Assembly: GCA_963816315.1 (NCBI GenBank)
Contig: CAWFJZ010000032.1
Span: 124,001-188,000, forward strand
Source of the DNA: CADEEN01 sp963816315
GTDB taxonomy: Bacteria; Pseudomonadota; Gammaproteobacteria; Burkholderiales; Burkholderiaceae_C
Reading direction: 5' to 3'
DNA: 64,000 nucleotides
In this document: piece by piece, positions 31,339 through 39,963 of the stretch
Numbering within the stretch: position 1 is the stretch's first letter
Layout of the letters: each line of letters starts with the position of its first letter
The notes under the pieces: generated by a model
What the model was told of the DNA's origin: nothing
Seen by the model: only the letters and a program-made list of their open reading frames with translations
Database searches by the model: none
Program-made: the position numbers and the translations under genes

Positions 31339-32234
31339 TCAAGGCCGCGATCGCTGCCTGGCTGCTCGCAGGCACGGCGATCGCGCAGGCCGGCACGGCC
31401 TCCGGGCGCTACTGCGACGCGCCACCGCAACTCTCGGCGATGCAGCAAGACCGCCTGTTGAGCTTCGCGGCGATCGCCAAAGGAGAGCTCGTTGCGTCAG
31501 GGCAGACGCTGGCCATCGTCGCCCGCTCGGGCCTGAACCTGGCGCGCTTTCGCATCCGCTACTCGCATGCGGGTCTCAGCATGCAAGCCAACCCGAACGG
31601 GCCGTGGTCGGTGCGCCAGCTCTATTACGCCTGCAACGAGGGCCAGCCGCGCTTGTACGACCAGGGCCTGCCGGGTTTTCTGTTCGGCACCGACGACCCG
31701 TCGCTCGGCTACCTGTCGATCGTGCTGCTGCCGGCCTCGCACGCGAACTTGCTCGAACGCGCCGCGCTCGACACGCCGCGCGCGCTGGCGTTGCTCGGCG
31801 GCGGCTACAGCGCCAATGCCCATGCGTTTTCGACGCGCTACCAGAACTGCAACCAGTGGCTGGCCGAGCTGCTGGCCGCGGCGTGGGGCGCTGGCGATGG
31901 CGGCCGTGACGGCGCGCAGCATTGGCTGGCGGCGCAGGGCTACGCGCCGCAGCCGGTGGAAGTGAATTCGCGCCTGCTGATGTTCGCCGCCGGCTTCGTG
32001 CCGTGGCTCACCACCGACGACCATCCGGGCGAGGACCTGCAGGCGATGCGCTTTCGCACCAGCCTGCCGGCGTCGATCGAAGCCTTCGTGCGCGAGCACG
32101 TGCCGGGCGCCGAGCGCATCGAGTTGTGCCACGACGGCAAGCAGGTCGTCGTCCGCCGCGGCTGGACGCCGATCGCCGACGGCTGCGTGCCAGCCGCGGG
32201 CGACCGCGTGATGGCGCTCGACGAAAGCCGTTAA
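31335..32234 (+). CDS. DUF2145 family secreted protein
   Basis: The mature part matches DUF2145: LLSFAAIAKGELVASGQTLA, RFRIRYSHAGLSMQANPNGP, LYDQGLPGFLFGTDDPSLGY, STRYQNCNQWLAELLAAAWG. His, Asn and Cys in these motifs suggest a papain-like or NlpC-like hydrolase fold (inference). A signal peptide is visible only if translation starts at CTG 31335 (LIKAAIAAWLLAGTAIAQA); the first in-frame ATG, at 31440, would remove it. The CTG overlaps the previous stop as CTGA, as for the BMP gene. About 299 residues. It ends 4 bp into the convergent gene. Confidence 0.75.
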   Translation: MIKAAIAAWLLAGTAIAQAGTASGRYCDAPPQLSAMQQDRLLSFAAIAKGELVASGQTLAIVARSGLNLARFRIRYSHAGLSMQANPNGPWSVRQLYYACNEGQPRLYDQGLPGFLFGTDDPSLGYLSIVLLPASHANLLERAALDTPRALALLGGGYSANAHAFSTRYQNCNQWLAELLAAAWGAGDGGRDGAQHWLAAQGYAPQPVEVNSRLLMFAAGFVPWLTTDDHPGEDLQAMRFRTSLPASIEAFVREHVPGAERIELCHDGKQVVVRRGWTPIADGCVPAAGDRVMALDESR

Positions 32235-33469
32235 GGCTTCTGCACCGGCCCGCTGAGCTGATCGACCTGCTTCTGCGCCTCCTCCACGTCGCGCGTCAGC
32301 TCGGCCAGGTAGCGCGAGCGCTCCTCGGCCGACCATTCGGCATCGGAGAACGAGGCCAGCGCATGCTTGGCGCCGACATGCACAACGCCGTTCAGGCGCG
32401 GCATCAGCGCGCGGTCGGGATGGCCTTCTTCGCGCAAGCGAAAAGCCACCACGTCGCGCAACGTCAACGGCATCGTGGGTCGGGCATCGCGCAGCAGCTT
32501 GCCGAACAGCGAGAGGCGGAACTCGGTGTCGCCGCGGCCGACTTCGTCGTTGAAGGTCAGCAGCGCCACCGGCTGGCCGTCGGCGTCGTCGATGCGGCCG
32601 GTGACGACGTAGCGCCCGGGCTCGCGCACTGTGGCGTCGAGATAGAAGTTCAGCGAGCCGTTCTCGACCGCTTCGCGTACGCGGCCGGCCCACACTGCCG
32701 GTGATTCGGGCGTGACGTAGATGTCGAAGTAGGTGAAGCCGCGCTCGCCGCGGCCTTCGAGGAAGACTTCGAGGCGGATCTGGCCGGCGAGCTTGGCAAA
32801 GCCCTGCGTTGACGGACGCAAGGTCGCCGTGAGTTCACGGTCGCCCGCGGCGCGGTCGCCGTTGCTGCCGTCGTCGTTGAACGTCACCGGCAGCACCGGG
32901 TAGAGCGACGCCACCGTCGGCGGTGTGACCTCGCGCGCGTTCGCGCTCAGCACCCGCAGCGGCAGCGCTTGGCCTTGTTCATCGACCAGCGCGACGGTGA
33001 AGCGCACGCTCTCGTCGCCTTGCACGAAGACACGCTCCTGCGTCGTGCGCAGACGCACGCCGTCGGCGGTTTTTCCTTTCGGTTCGCGCAGCGGATGTTC
33101 TTCGAGCACCGGCTCGTTGGGGTACATCTGATCGGCCTGCTCGTCCGCGGGGCGCGAGGTGTGCGGGTAGCGCGTGTGGCTGGCGTAGGTGTCGAGTGCC
33201 TGGTCGGCGCGTTCGAGGCGGCGTTGCCACAGCGCGAGCTGCGCCTCGCGCGTTTGCTGGCCAGCGGCGCTGTAGGGTGCGGCGCGTGCCGGCGCACTCG
33301 CGGCGGCGCTGCGTGCGGGTAGCGCAGCGGCGACCGCGTCGCTCTTGGCATCGGCCTGCCACGCCACGACCCACCAGCCCATCAGGCCGCCGAGCACCAC
33401 CGCCGCAGGCACGCCCCAGCGCAGCCACTGCCAACGGCGCTGGAAAAACAGAACGGGGCTAGCGCGCAT
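32231..33469 (-). CDS. Membrane-anchored protein of unknown function (beta-rich periplasmic region)
   Basis: 412 residues. One N-terminal membrane helix (WLRWGVPAAVVLGGLMGWWV) is followed by a periplasmic Ala-rich linker and a helical stretch, then Ig-like beta-rich regions: VRFTVALVDEQGQALPLRVL, LPVTFNDDGSNGDRAAGDRE, GFTYFDIYVTPESPAVW, NFYLDATVREPGRYVVTGRI. The C-terminus is a charged helix (RSRYLAELTRDVEEAQKQVD). I do not recognise the family beyond resemblance to choice-of-anchor-type beta domains. It overlaps the upstream AHSAG protein by 11 bp, so the two form a cotranscribed unit. Confidence 0.65.
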   Translation of the reverse strand: MRASPVLFFQRRWQWLRWGVPAAVVLGGLMGWWVVAWQADAKSDAVAAALPARSAAASAPARAAPYSAAGQQTREAQLALWQRRLERADQALDTYASHTRYPHTSRPADEQADQMYPNEPVLEEHPLREPKGKTADGVRLRTTQERVFVQGDESVRFTVALVDEQGQALPLRVLSANAREVTPPTVASLYPVLPVTFNDDGSNGDRAAGDRELTATLRPSTQGFAKLAGQIRLEVFLEGRGERGFTYFDIYVTPESPAVWAGRVREAVENGSLNFYLDATVREPGRYVVTGRIDDADGQPVALLTFNDEVGRGDTEFRLSLFGKLLRDARPTMPLTLRDVVAFRLREEGHPDRALMPRLNGVVHVGAKHALASFSDAEWSAEERSRYLAELTRDVEEAQKQVDQLSGPVQKP

Positions 33470-34355
33470 GGGTCTCCATGTCGGCGCGCACCTTGCCGAC
33501 GATGCCGGCCCATTGGCCCTGGTTGTAGTGGTTGACGCTCTCGCTGTCGTCGCGGAACTTCACTGCGTGGTTGGCCCACTTGGCGCGGCCGCCTTGGTTG
33601 TTGGCCGTGCCCAGCGTCAGATCGTTGCAGAACCAGTCCGAGGGGTTGCAGTACGACGCGCCCGACGTGCCCGAGACGCCGCCCGCCGAGTGGTAGGCCA
33701 CCACCTCGTCGTCCTGCCCGGGCAACAGGAACGAGTACAGCGTGCCCTTGGCGCCGGCGAACATGTAGAAGATGCTGCCGCGGGTGTTGTTGTGGTTGTA
33801 GAGCGCGCGCGCGGTGCTCGTCTTCAGGTCCGACACCAGGGGTTCGGACAAAGCCCATTCGCCGGCGTTGGCGAGTTCGCTGCCGCCGCCCGCGCCGCCG
33901 GCGACATCGACCCACTTGATGTTCCAGCCGGTCTGCGTGCCGCCTTCGCGGCTGTTGTCGCATTGGCCTTGCCTGTAGAGCGCTGGATCCTTCTTCGAAC
34001 GCTGCGAGCCGCCGAAGAAATCGAGCGCGTAGCCGATCTGCAGGTTGCCGGCGCTGTGCGCGGCGATGTAGCACCAGTTGGGCCCGGTGCAGTAGCAGTC
34101 GAGCGCGTTGCGGATCAGGACATTCTGATCGGCGACGCGGTTGTAGCCGTCCCAGTTCGCCGACTTCTTGTTGACGCCGGCGTTGACCGTGCCCGGGCCG
34201 AAGTAGGTGAAGTCGTCGTGGTTGCCGAGCTGGCCGCCGCCGGTGCGGCCGTTGATCCACACCGAGTAGTTGGTGGCCTGCACTCCAACCGCGAGCAGCG
34301 CGCCGAGCAGTGCCGCCCCACCCAGTAGCGCCTTGATGCCGAACTTCATGGTCAT
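33459..34355 (-). CDS. Secreted protein with lipase-like AHSAG motif
   Basis: 298 residues with a signal peptide (MTMKFGIKALLGGAALLGAL, cleavage near VQA). The segment NWCYIAAHSAGNLQIGYALD carries AHSAG, resembling the G-x-S-x-G nucleophile elbow of alpha/beta hydrolases, and the N-terminal SVWINGRTGGGQL fits the strand and oxyanion region of secreted lipases. A late His (AYHSAGGVSGTSGASYCNP) could complete a triad. At least six cysteines suggest disulfides. Start ATG 34355 is next to GGAGG; an ATG at 34349 is also possible. Substrate is unknown. The downstream gene overlaps it and encodes the anchored partner. Confidence 0.65.
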   Translation of the reverse strand: MTMKFGIKALLGGAALLGALLAVGVQATNYSVWINGRTGGGQLGNHDDFTYFGPGTVNAGVNKKSANWDGYNRVADQNVLIRNALDCYCTGPNWCYIAAHSAGNLQIGYALDFFGGSQRSKKDPALYRQGQCDNSREGGTQTGWNIKWVDVAGGAGGGSELANAGEWALSEPLVSDLKTSTARALYNHNNTRGSIFYMFAGAKGTLYSFLLPGQDDEVVAYHSAGGVSGTSGASYCNPSDWFCNDLTLGTANNQGGRAKWANHAVKFRDDSESVNHYNQGQWAGIVGKVRADMETHAR

Positions 34356-34504
34356 GAGCCTGCCTCCAATGGTGTTTCAGGGTGATGAAAGTTTAGAAAT
34401 TGCTTCCAAGCGTGGTTCGCGTGGTTACCCGTGCTGCCCTTGGAGCGAACGCCGCGTGCGCCCACAATCGCCGTTCCCTCACAAAAGACGATCAGGAGTT
34501 CACG

Positions 34505-34948
34505 ATGGGCTTACTCGATTCAGTTCTCGGCGGCATGCTCGGCGGCGGGCAGCAGCAACAAGGCGGCGCGGGCGCGCTGATCAACATCGTGGCGGGCATG
34601 CTCGCCAACAGCCACGGCGGGCCGAGCGCGGCTGGCGGCGGTGGCGGCGGCTTGGGTGGTTTGGCCGAGCAGTTCCAGAAGGGCGGCTTGGGCAACGTCA
34701 TGAACTCGTGGATCGGCAAGGGAGAGAACCTGCCGATCGCGCCCGATCAACTCGGCAACGTGCTCGGCGGCGACCTGCTCGGCAAGCTGACGCAGCAGAC
34801 CGGCATGGGCCAGGGCGACCTGCTCGGCCAGTTGTCGCAGTTGCTGCCGCAGATGGTCGATAAGGCCACACCCGACGGCGCTATTCCCAGCGGGGGCCTC
34901 GGCGACATCGGCGCGATCCTCGGCAAGCTCGGCGGGCTGTCGCGCTAG
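34505..34948 (+). CDS. YidB-like DUF937 family protein
   Basis: 147 residues starting MGLLDSVLGGMLGG, the common start of YidB/DUF937 proteins, followed by a Gln/Gly-rich stretch, GLGNVMNSWIGKGENLPIAP, QLGNVLGGDLLGKLTQQTGM and LLGQLSQLLPQMVDKATPDG. It is a soluble, low-complexity protein of unknown role. The start ATG 34505 is preceded by CAGGAG. A hairpin lies between it and the convergent methyltransferase gene. Confidence 0.85.
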   Translation: MGLLDSVLGGMLGGGQQQQGGAGALINIVAGMLANSHGGPSAAGGGGGGLGGLAEQFQKGGLGNVMNSWIGKGENLPIAPDQLGNVLGGDLLGKLTQQTGMGQGDLLGQLSQLLPQMVDKATPDGAIPSGGLGDIGAILGKLGGLSR

Positions 34949-34952
34949 CGCC

Positions 34953-34986
34953 GCAGCCGCGCCTGTTTAAGTCACGGCGCGGCTGC
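34953..34986. terminator. Hairpin between convergent genes
   Basis: GCAGCCGCGCC at 34953-34963 is perfectly repeated in inverse at 34976-34986 with a 12-nt loop. It lies between the YidB-like gene and the rlmL-like gene, overlapping the end of the latter. There is no long T-run, so efficient Rho-independent termination is uncertain. Confidence 0.5.
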
Positions 34987-36198
34987 CTCGCCGGCAGGCG
35001 CAGCGCGCGCCGAGCCGGCCACCATGTCAAAGCGGAACAGCCGGCACTCGATCGGCCCGTTCCACAGCGGCACGCGGCGGCTCTCTTTCAGCCGCATCTG
35101 CGACGGCAGCTTCATCTCCGGCGCCAACACCCAGGCGGTCCAGCCGGCGTATTGGCGCTTCCAGTGCGATGCGAGCGCGGCGAAAAAGTCGGCGGGTGTG
35201 GCGCTGCCTTCGATGGCCTGGCGGCCGGAGCCTTTGGCGTCGATGCGCTCGCCGTACGGCGGATTGAGCACCATCGTGCCACGCGGCGCGGGCGGCGGGC
35301 GCTGCAACGCATCCGCCGTCTTGAACTCGATCCATCGCGCCACGCCGGCACGCTCGGCATTGCGCGTGGCGAAGTCGGTCATGCGAAAACTCACGTCGCC
35401 GGCGTAGATCGGCACCGCGCTGGCATGCACGCGCGTTCGTGCAGCCTCGCGCAGGTCGCGCCACGCGCTCTGGTGCGCGTGCCACGGCGCCAGGCGCTCG
35501 AAGGCGAAGCGGCGGTTCGATCCCGGCGCGATGCCGCAAGCGATCTGCGCCGCTTCGATGGCGATCGTGCCGGCGCCGCAGAACGGATCGAACAGCGGGC
35601 CGTCTTCGGCGCGGCCTTGCCAGCCGGCAGCGGCGAGCATCGCCGCAGCCAGCGTTTCTTTCAGCGGCGCTTCGCCTTTCAACGCACCGGCATCGCGCCA
35701 ACCGCGTTTGAACAAAGCCTCGCCGGACGTGTCGGCATACAGCGTGGCGTGCGTGGCCGTGAGGTGCAGCGACAGCGGCAGATCGGGCGCACGCGTGTCC
35801 ACGCTCGGCCGCTCGCCGGTGGCGTCGCGCAGCACGTCGCAGACGGCGTCCTTGATGCGCAGCGTGGCGAAGTTCAGGCTTTGCAGCGGAGAGCGCTGCG
35901 CGGTGGTGTCCACGCGCAGCGTTTGCTGCGGCGTGATCCAGTCGGTCCACTTCACGCTGCGCGCGAGTTCGTAGAGTTCGAGTTCGTTGCGGTACGGCCC
36001 ATGCGCGAGCGGCCACAGCACGCGTTGCGCCAGGCGGCTTTCGAGGTTCAGGCGCATCGCGGCCACTTCGTCGCCGCGCACGCTGACGCCGCCGCGCTGT
36101 TCGGCCACTGCAGCGTTTTCGCCGAGCAGGCGTTTGCACTCCCCGGCCAGCAGGGCCTCGACGCCTTGCGCGCACGGCAGGAACAGATCGCAAATCAT
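34972..36198 (-). CDS. rlmL: THUMP-domain rRNA methyltransferase, RlmL-like
   Basis: A 408-residue SAM-dependent N2-guanine methyltransferase resembling the N-terminal RlmL half of E. coli RlmKL, which acts on 23S rRNA G2445. The THUMP/ferredoxin-like region includes MICDLFLPCAQGVEALLAGE and ALFKRGWRDAGALKGEAPLK; the Rossmann part has LFDPFCGAGTIAIEAAQIA and the catalytic NPPYGERI. No RlmK domain is fused. It begins near an intergenic repeat and is the nearest gene after rpoN. Gene symbol by family similarity. Confidence 0.88.
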   Translation of the reverse strand: MICDLFLPCAQGVEALLAGECKRLLGENAAVAEQRGGVSVRGDEVAAMRLNLESRLAQRVLWPLAHGPYRNELELYELARSVKWTDWITPQQTLRVDTTAQRSPLQSLNFATLRIKDAVCDVLRDATGERPSVDTRAPDLPLSLHLTATHATLYADTSGEALFKRGWRDAGALKGEAPLKETLAAAMLAAAGWQGRAEDGPLFDPFCGAGTIAIEAAQIACGIAPGSNRRFAFERLAPWHAHQSAWRDLREAARTRVHASAVPIYAGDVSFRMTDFATRNAERAGVARWIEFKTADALQRPPPAPRGTMVLNPPYGERIDAKGSGRQAIEGSATPADFFAALASHWKRQYAGWTAWVLAPEMKLPSQMRLKESRRVPLWNGPIECRLFRFDMVAGSARAAPAGEAAAP

Positions 36199-36203
36199 GC
36201 CCG

Positions 36204-36268
36204 GCGCCGGGCCGCCCCAAGCCGGGCGCTCCCCCTCTGGGGGGCGACGCGAAGCGTCTTGGGGGTTG
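36204..36268. repeat. Intergenic GC-rich repeat element, copy 1
   Basis: It begins GCGCCGGGCCGCCCCAAGC, contains an inverted repeat around CCCCCTCTGGGGGG, and ends near GCGAAGCGTCTTGGGGGTT. A second element at 46983-47076 shares the first 19 bases and the TGGGGGTT-type end. Such elements are common between genes in Burkholderiales. It sits between the rlmL-like gene and rpoN. Confidence 0.6.
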
Positions 36269-37786
36269 TCATAAGGCTCGCCTGAGGTTCGCCGGCGCGA
36301 TCCTCAACGCTTCACGGTATTTCGCCACCGTGCGCCGCGCCACCGTGATGCCCTGTTCGCCGAGCATCTCGGAGAGCTGGTTGTCCGACAGCGGCTTGTC
36401 GGCGCTTTCCTGCGAGACGAGCTGCTTGATCAGCGCCCGCACCGCGGTCGATGACGCATTGCCGCCGGCTTCGGTGGCCAGGCCGGAGCCGAAGAAATAC
36501 TTGAGCTCGAAGGTGCCGAGCGGCGTGGCCATGTACTTGGCGGTGGTGACGCGCGAGATCGTGCTTTCGTGCAGGCCAAGTTCGTCGGCGATCTCGCGCA
36601 GCACGAGAGGCCGCATCGCGATCTCGCCGTGCGTGAAGAAACCCTTCTGCCGCTCGACGATGGCTTGCGAGACGCGCGCGATGGTGTCGAAGCGCTGCTG
36701 CACGTTCTTGACGAACCAGCGCGCCTCCTGCAGCCGCGCCGCCAGCGGCGAGCCGCTGTTGCCGCGGCCGCCCTTGATCGCTTGCGCGTACAGATCGTTG
36801 ATGCGCAGCTTGGGCATCACGTCCGGGTTGAGCACGACGCGCCAGTTGCGGCCGGCCTTCTGCACGATCACGTCGGGCACCACCGGCGCGCCTTCGGATC
36901 GCCCGAACGGCCGGCCCGGCTTGGGCTCGCAGTGCACGATCAGCACCTGCGCAGCCTTGAGCAGTTCATCGTCGGCGCCGGTGGCCGCAGCGAGTTTCTT
37001 GAAGTCGCGCCGCGCCAGCAGATCGAGGTGCTGCTTGCAGATGATGATCGCCACGGCCTGCGCTTCGCAGCGCTCGCACGCGCGCAGTTGCAGCGTCAGG
37101 CACTCGGCCAGGTCGCGCGCGCCGATGCCGATCGGCTCCAGGCTTTGCAGCCACTTCAGAGCCACCTGCAGGCGCTCCAGCATCAGCTCGCGCTGTTCGT
37201 CGTCAGCGCCGTCGGGCAGCAAGCCGCTGGCGATTTCTTCGAGCGAATCGGCGAGATAGCCGTCTTCGTTCAGCGACTCGACGAGCACGTGGATGGCCGC
37301 GCGCTCTTCGAGCGAAAGCCGCATGCCGGCCAACTGCTGCAGCAGATGCTCGGCGAGCGTCGGGCCGTGGGCGTTGCGCTCCTGCGGTTCGAAATCGTCG
37401 TCGCCGCCGCTGCCGCTCGCGCTGCCGCTGCCGTTCAACGACGGCAATTCGCGCACGCCGTCGAAGTCGTCGCCTTCGGTGCCGTTGGACCAGTCTTCGC
37501 GTTCCGTGGTGCCGAACTCGGCGGCATCGACCGGCGCCTGCGTGTCGTCGCGGCCCTCGTCGGAAGCGACGTATTCGTCGCGCTGCGGAGCGACGTACTC
37601 GGGCGGCGGTGGCTCGTCGATCGTCGGCGGCTCTTCTTCGGCTTCGAGAAACGGGTTCTGCTCGAGCATCTGCTCGACTTCCTGGTGCAGCTCCAATGTC
37701 GAGAGCTGCAGCAGGCGGATCGACTGCTGGAGTTGCGGCGTCAGCGCTAAGTGCTGTGACAGCCTGACCTGAAGCGATGGCTTCAT
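36269..37786 (-). CDS. rpoN: RNA polymerase sigma-54 factor
   Basis: Sigma-54 recognises -24/-12 promoters and needs enhancer-binding ATPases. The 505 residues show region I (MKPSLQVRLSQHLALTPQLQ, QSIRLLQLSTLELHQEVEQM), an acidic region II, the core-binding domain (HLLQQLAGMRLSLEERAAIH), an HTH (LREIADELGLHESTISRVTT) and the RpoN box ARRTVAKYREAL near the C-terminus. The start at 37786 is the standard sigma-54 start; a larger open frame upstream is lptB in another frame. It follows lptB by 2 bp. Confidence 0.97.
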   Translation of the reverse strand: MKPSLQVRLSQHLALTPQLQQSIRLLQLSTLELHQEVEQMLEQNPFLEAEEEPPTIDEPPPPEYVAPQRDEYVASDEGRDDTQAPVDAAEFGTTEREDWSNGTEGDDFDGVRELPSLNGSGSASGSGGDDDFEPQERNAHGPTLAEHLLQQLAGMRLSLEERAAIHVLVESLNEDGYLADSLEEIASGLLPDGADDEQRELMLERLQVALKWLQSLEPIGIGARDLAECLTLQLRACERCEAQAVAIIICKQHLDLLARRDFKKLAAATGADDELLKAAQVLIVHCEPKPGRPFGRSEGAPVVPDVIVQKAGRNWRVVLNPDVMPKLRINDLYAQAIKGGRGNSGSPLAARLQEARWFVKNVQQRFDTIARVSQAIVERQKGFFTHGEIAMRPLVLREIADELGLHESTISRVTTAKYMATPLGTFELKYFFGSGLATEAGGNASSTAVRALIKQLVSQESADKPLSDNQLSEMLGEQGITVARRTVAKYREALRIAPANLRRAL

Positions 37787-37788
37787 GG

Positions 37789-38583
37789 TCACATCCTGAA
37801 GTGTTCGCCGAGATACACCTTGCGAACGTCGGGATTGGCCACGATCTCGTCGGGCGTGCCTTCGGCGAGCACGTTGCCTTCGCTGATGATGTAGGCGCGG
37901 TCGCAGATGCCGAGCGTCTCGCGCACGTTGTGGTCGGTGATCAGCACACCGATGCCGCGCGCTTTCAGAAAACCGATGATGCGCTGGATCTCGATCACGG
38001 CGATCGGATCGACGCCGGCAAACGGCTCGTCGAGCAGGATGAAGCGCGGCTGTGTGGCCAGGGCCCGCGCGATCTCGACGCGCCGCCGTTCGCCGCCCGA
38101 CAGCGCGGGCGCCGGGCTGGTGCGCAGCTTCTCGATTGACAGATCGGCCAGCAGGCCGTTCAACAGCTTGTCGATCTGCGCCGCGGGCAGGCCGCGTCCA
38201 TCGGCGCCTTGCTGCAGTTCGAGCACGGCGCGGATGTTCTCTTCGACGGTGAGTTTGCGAAAGATCGACGCTTCCTGCGGCAGGTACGACAGGCCCAGGC
38301 GCGAGCGCTGGTGGATCGGCTTGCCCTGCACCGCGGCGCCGTCGATCATGATCTCGCCGGCATCGGCGCGCACCAGGCCGACGACCATGTAGAAGGTCGT
38401 CGTCTTGCCGGCGCCGTTGGGGCCGAGCAGGCCGACGACCTCGCCGGCGCCGACGGCCAGGTGCACGTCCTTGACCACCGTGCGCGCGCCATAGGTTTTC
38501 TTCAGGCCACGCGCTTCGAGGCGGCTGACGCCGGTGCTGCTGGGCAGCGCCGAGACTGGCGCTTCTATGGGCACGGCACTCAT
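37789..38583 (-). CDS. lptB: LPS export ABC transporter ATP-binding protein LptB
   Basis: The cytoplasmic ATPase of the LptB2FG complex that extracts LPS from the inner membrane. 264 residues with Walker A GLLGPNGAGKTTTFYM, Q-loop LPQEASIFRKLTVEENI, signature LSGGERRRVEIARAL, Walker B RFILLDEPFAGVDPI and H-loop ITDHNVRETL. The stop is 2 bp before rpoN and the start overlaps the lptA stop (ATGA at 38580-38583), giving the lptA-lptB-rpoN order. Confidence 0.97.
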   Translation of the reverse strand: MSAVPIEAPVSALPSSTGVSRLEARGLKKTYGARTVVKDVHLAVGAGEVVGLLGPNGAGKTTTFYMVVGLVRADAGEIMIDGAAVQGKPIHQRSRLGLSYLPQEASIFRKLTVEENIRAVLELQQGADGRGLPAAQIDKLLNGLLADLSIEKLRTSPAPALSGGERRRVEIARALATQPRFILLDEPFAGVDPIAVIEIQRIIGFLKARGIGVLITDHNVRETLGICDRAYIISEGNVLAEGTPDEIVANPDVRKVYLGEHFRM

Positions 38584-39179
38584 CGCGCCGGCGCTGATGC
38601 GGCGGACGCGGCCGACGCAGCGGCGTCGGGCTTTTCCGGCCGCGGTGCCAGCGTGACCTTGATGCGGCCATTGCCGGAGCCCGAGGCAGCGCCCGCCACG
38701 GGCGCCGACGCCGCGCCCTGCACGCTGAACGTCTCGTTGCCGCTGTCGTAGGTGATCAGCGCGCCGGTGATCTCGTCGGCCGGCGCGCCGCCGCGCAGCC
38801 GCCGCACCTGCGCGTTGCCGACAAAGCGCACCACGTCGCCGCGGCTGTCGTACTCGATGCGCTCGGCCACGCCTTCGATCGTTTCATCGACTGCGTCGCG
38901 CTTTTGCTTGAAGCTGGCCGGCTTGCCGCCGCTGCCGACCGCGGTGGCGCTGCGGTGGCCGTCGGCGCGCTCGCGCACCTCGACGCGCTCGGCACGGATC
39001 GCCATCGTGCCTTGGGCGACGACGACGTTGCCGTTGAAGACGACGACCTGCTTGACCAGGTCGAGCGTGCCCGGCTGGTCGGCTTCGATCGTCAGCGGCT
39101 TGCTGCGGTCGGCCTTTTCGGCGTGAACGGCCGGCAGCGCGGCAGCGACAACGAGGGCGAAGGCGAAATGGGGCTTCAT
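38580..39179 (-). CDS. lptA: LPS periplasmic transport protein LptA
   Basis: LptA forms the periplasmic bridge for LPS. The 199-residue protein has a signal peptide (MKPHFAFALVVAAALPAVHA), then the OstA/LptA beta-jellyroll: KPLTIEADQPGTLDLVKQVV, VFNGNVVVAQGTMAIRAERV, YDSRGDVVRFVGNAQVRRLR, ITGALITYDSGNETFSV. A disordered Ala-rich tail follows. Start at 39179 is preferred; a further ATG at 39203 would add 8 residues. lptC, usually just upstream, is not seen; dsbA is the next gene. Confidence 0.93.
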   Translation of the reverse strand: MKPHFAFALVVAAALPAVHAEKADRSKPLTIEADQPGTLDLVKQVVVFNGNVVVAQGTMAIRAERVEVRERADGHRSATAVGSGGKPASFKQKRDAVDETIEGVAERIEYDSRGDVVRFVGNAQVRRLRGGAPADEITGALITYDSGNETFSVQGAASAPVAGAASGSGNGRIKVTLAPRPEKPDAAASAASAASAPAR

Positions 39180-39288
39180 GGCGGCACAGAACTTGCAGAC
39201 CATTCTAGCCACGGCAAAGCGGCCCGAGGGACGGTTCCCTCGGGCCGCGATTGCGAAATCTTGACGACGCTGTGCAGCGTCAGTCGGG

Positions 39289-39930
39289 TCAGGCGGGTTT
39301 TCTCGCCCGCGCAATGAGCTGATCGGCGACCACCAGCGCGCGCTCGTGCGTGCCGGCCAGCGAGCCCGCCGTGAACCAGCGGCCATGAATGCCCAGCGTC
39401 GGCACGCCGTCGATCTTGTAGGCCTCGGCGAGCTGCTTGCCCTGGCGCAGCTTGGTGGCCACACCGAACGACTTGTAGGCGTCGAGGAACTTGGCGTCGT
39501 CGCCGCCGGCGCTCTTGACGAAGGCGGCGATGTCGGCTTCCTTGTCGAGCTTCTGGCGCTGCACGTGGATCGCGGCGAAGACGCGCTTGTGCATCGCTTC
39601 GAGCTGATCGCTGGCTTCGAGCGCGTAGAAAATTTTCGCCAACCCCTCCCATGAGGCATTGAAGGCGGCGGGCACGCGGCGGAAGGCCACATCGGCCGGC
39701 AGCTTCTTGACCCACGGTTCGAGCAACGGCTCGAAGGCGTAGCAATGCGGGCAGCCGTAGGAGAAAAACTCCACCACTTCCACCTTGCCGGCCGGCGCGG
39801 CCACCGGCGCCGGCGTGGGCAGGCGCACGAAGTCTTTGCCTTCAACTGGTGCACCGCCTTGCGCGCGGGCACCGGTAGCGCCCATCAGCACGGCAGCGGT
39901 GCCAAGGGTCAGATCGCGTCGATTGATCAT
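39289..39930 (-). CDS. dsbA: Thiol:disulfide interchange protein DsbA
   Basis: A periplasmic thioredoxin-fold oxidase that introduces disulfides. 213 residues with a leader (MINRRDLTLGTAAVLMGATG, cleavage after ARA), the active site VVEFFSYGCPHCYAFEPLLE with CPHC, and the cis-Pro loop IDGVPTLGIHGRWFT. The leader holds an Arg-Arg pair near the start, giving it some Tat-like character. TTG at 39939 is an alternative start. It follows the SPOR gene, as is usual in Burkholderiales. Confidence 0.94.
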   Translation of the reverse strand: MINRRDLTLGTAAVLMGATGARAQGGAPVEGKDFVRLPTPAPVAAPAGKVEVVEFFSYGCPHCYAFEPLLEPWVKKLPADVAFRRVPAAFNASWEGLAKIFYALEASDQLEAMHKRVFAAIHVQRQKLDKEADIAAFVKSAGGDDAKFLDAYKSFGVATKLRQGKQLAEAYKIDGVPTLGIHGRWFTAGSLAGTHERALVVADQLIARARKPA

Positions 39931-39963
39931 GGTCTGCAAATTCCTGTTGTGGTCTCGAAAGCC

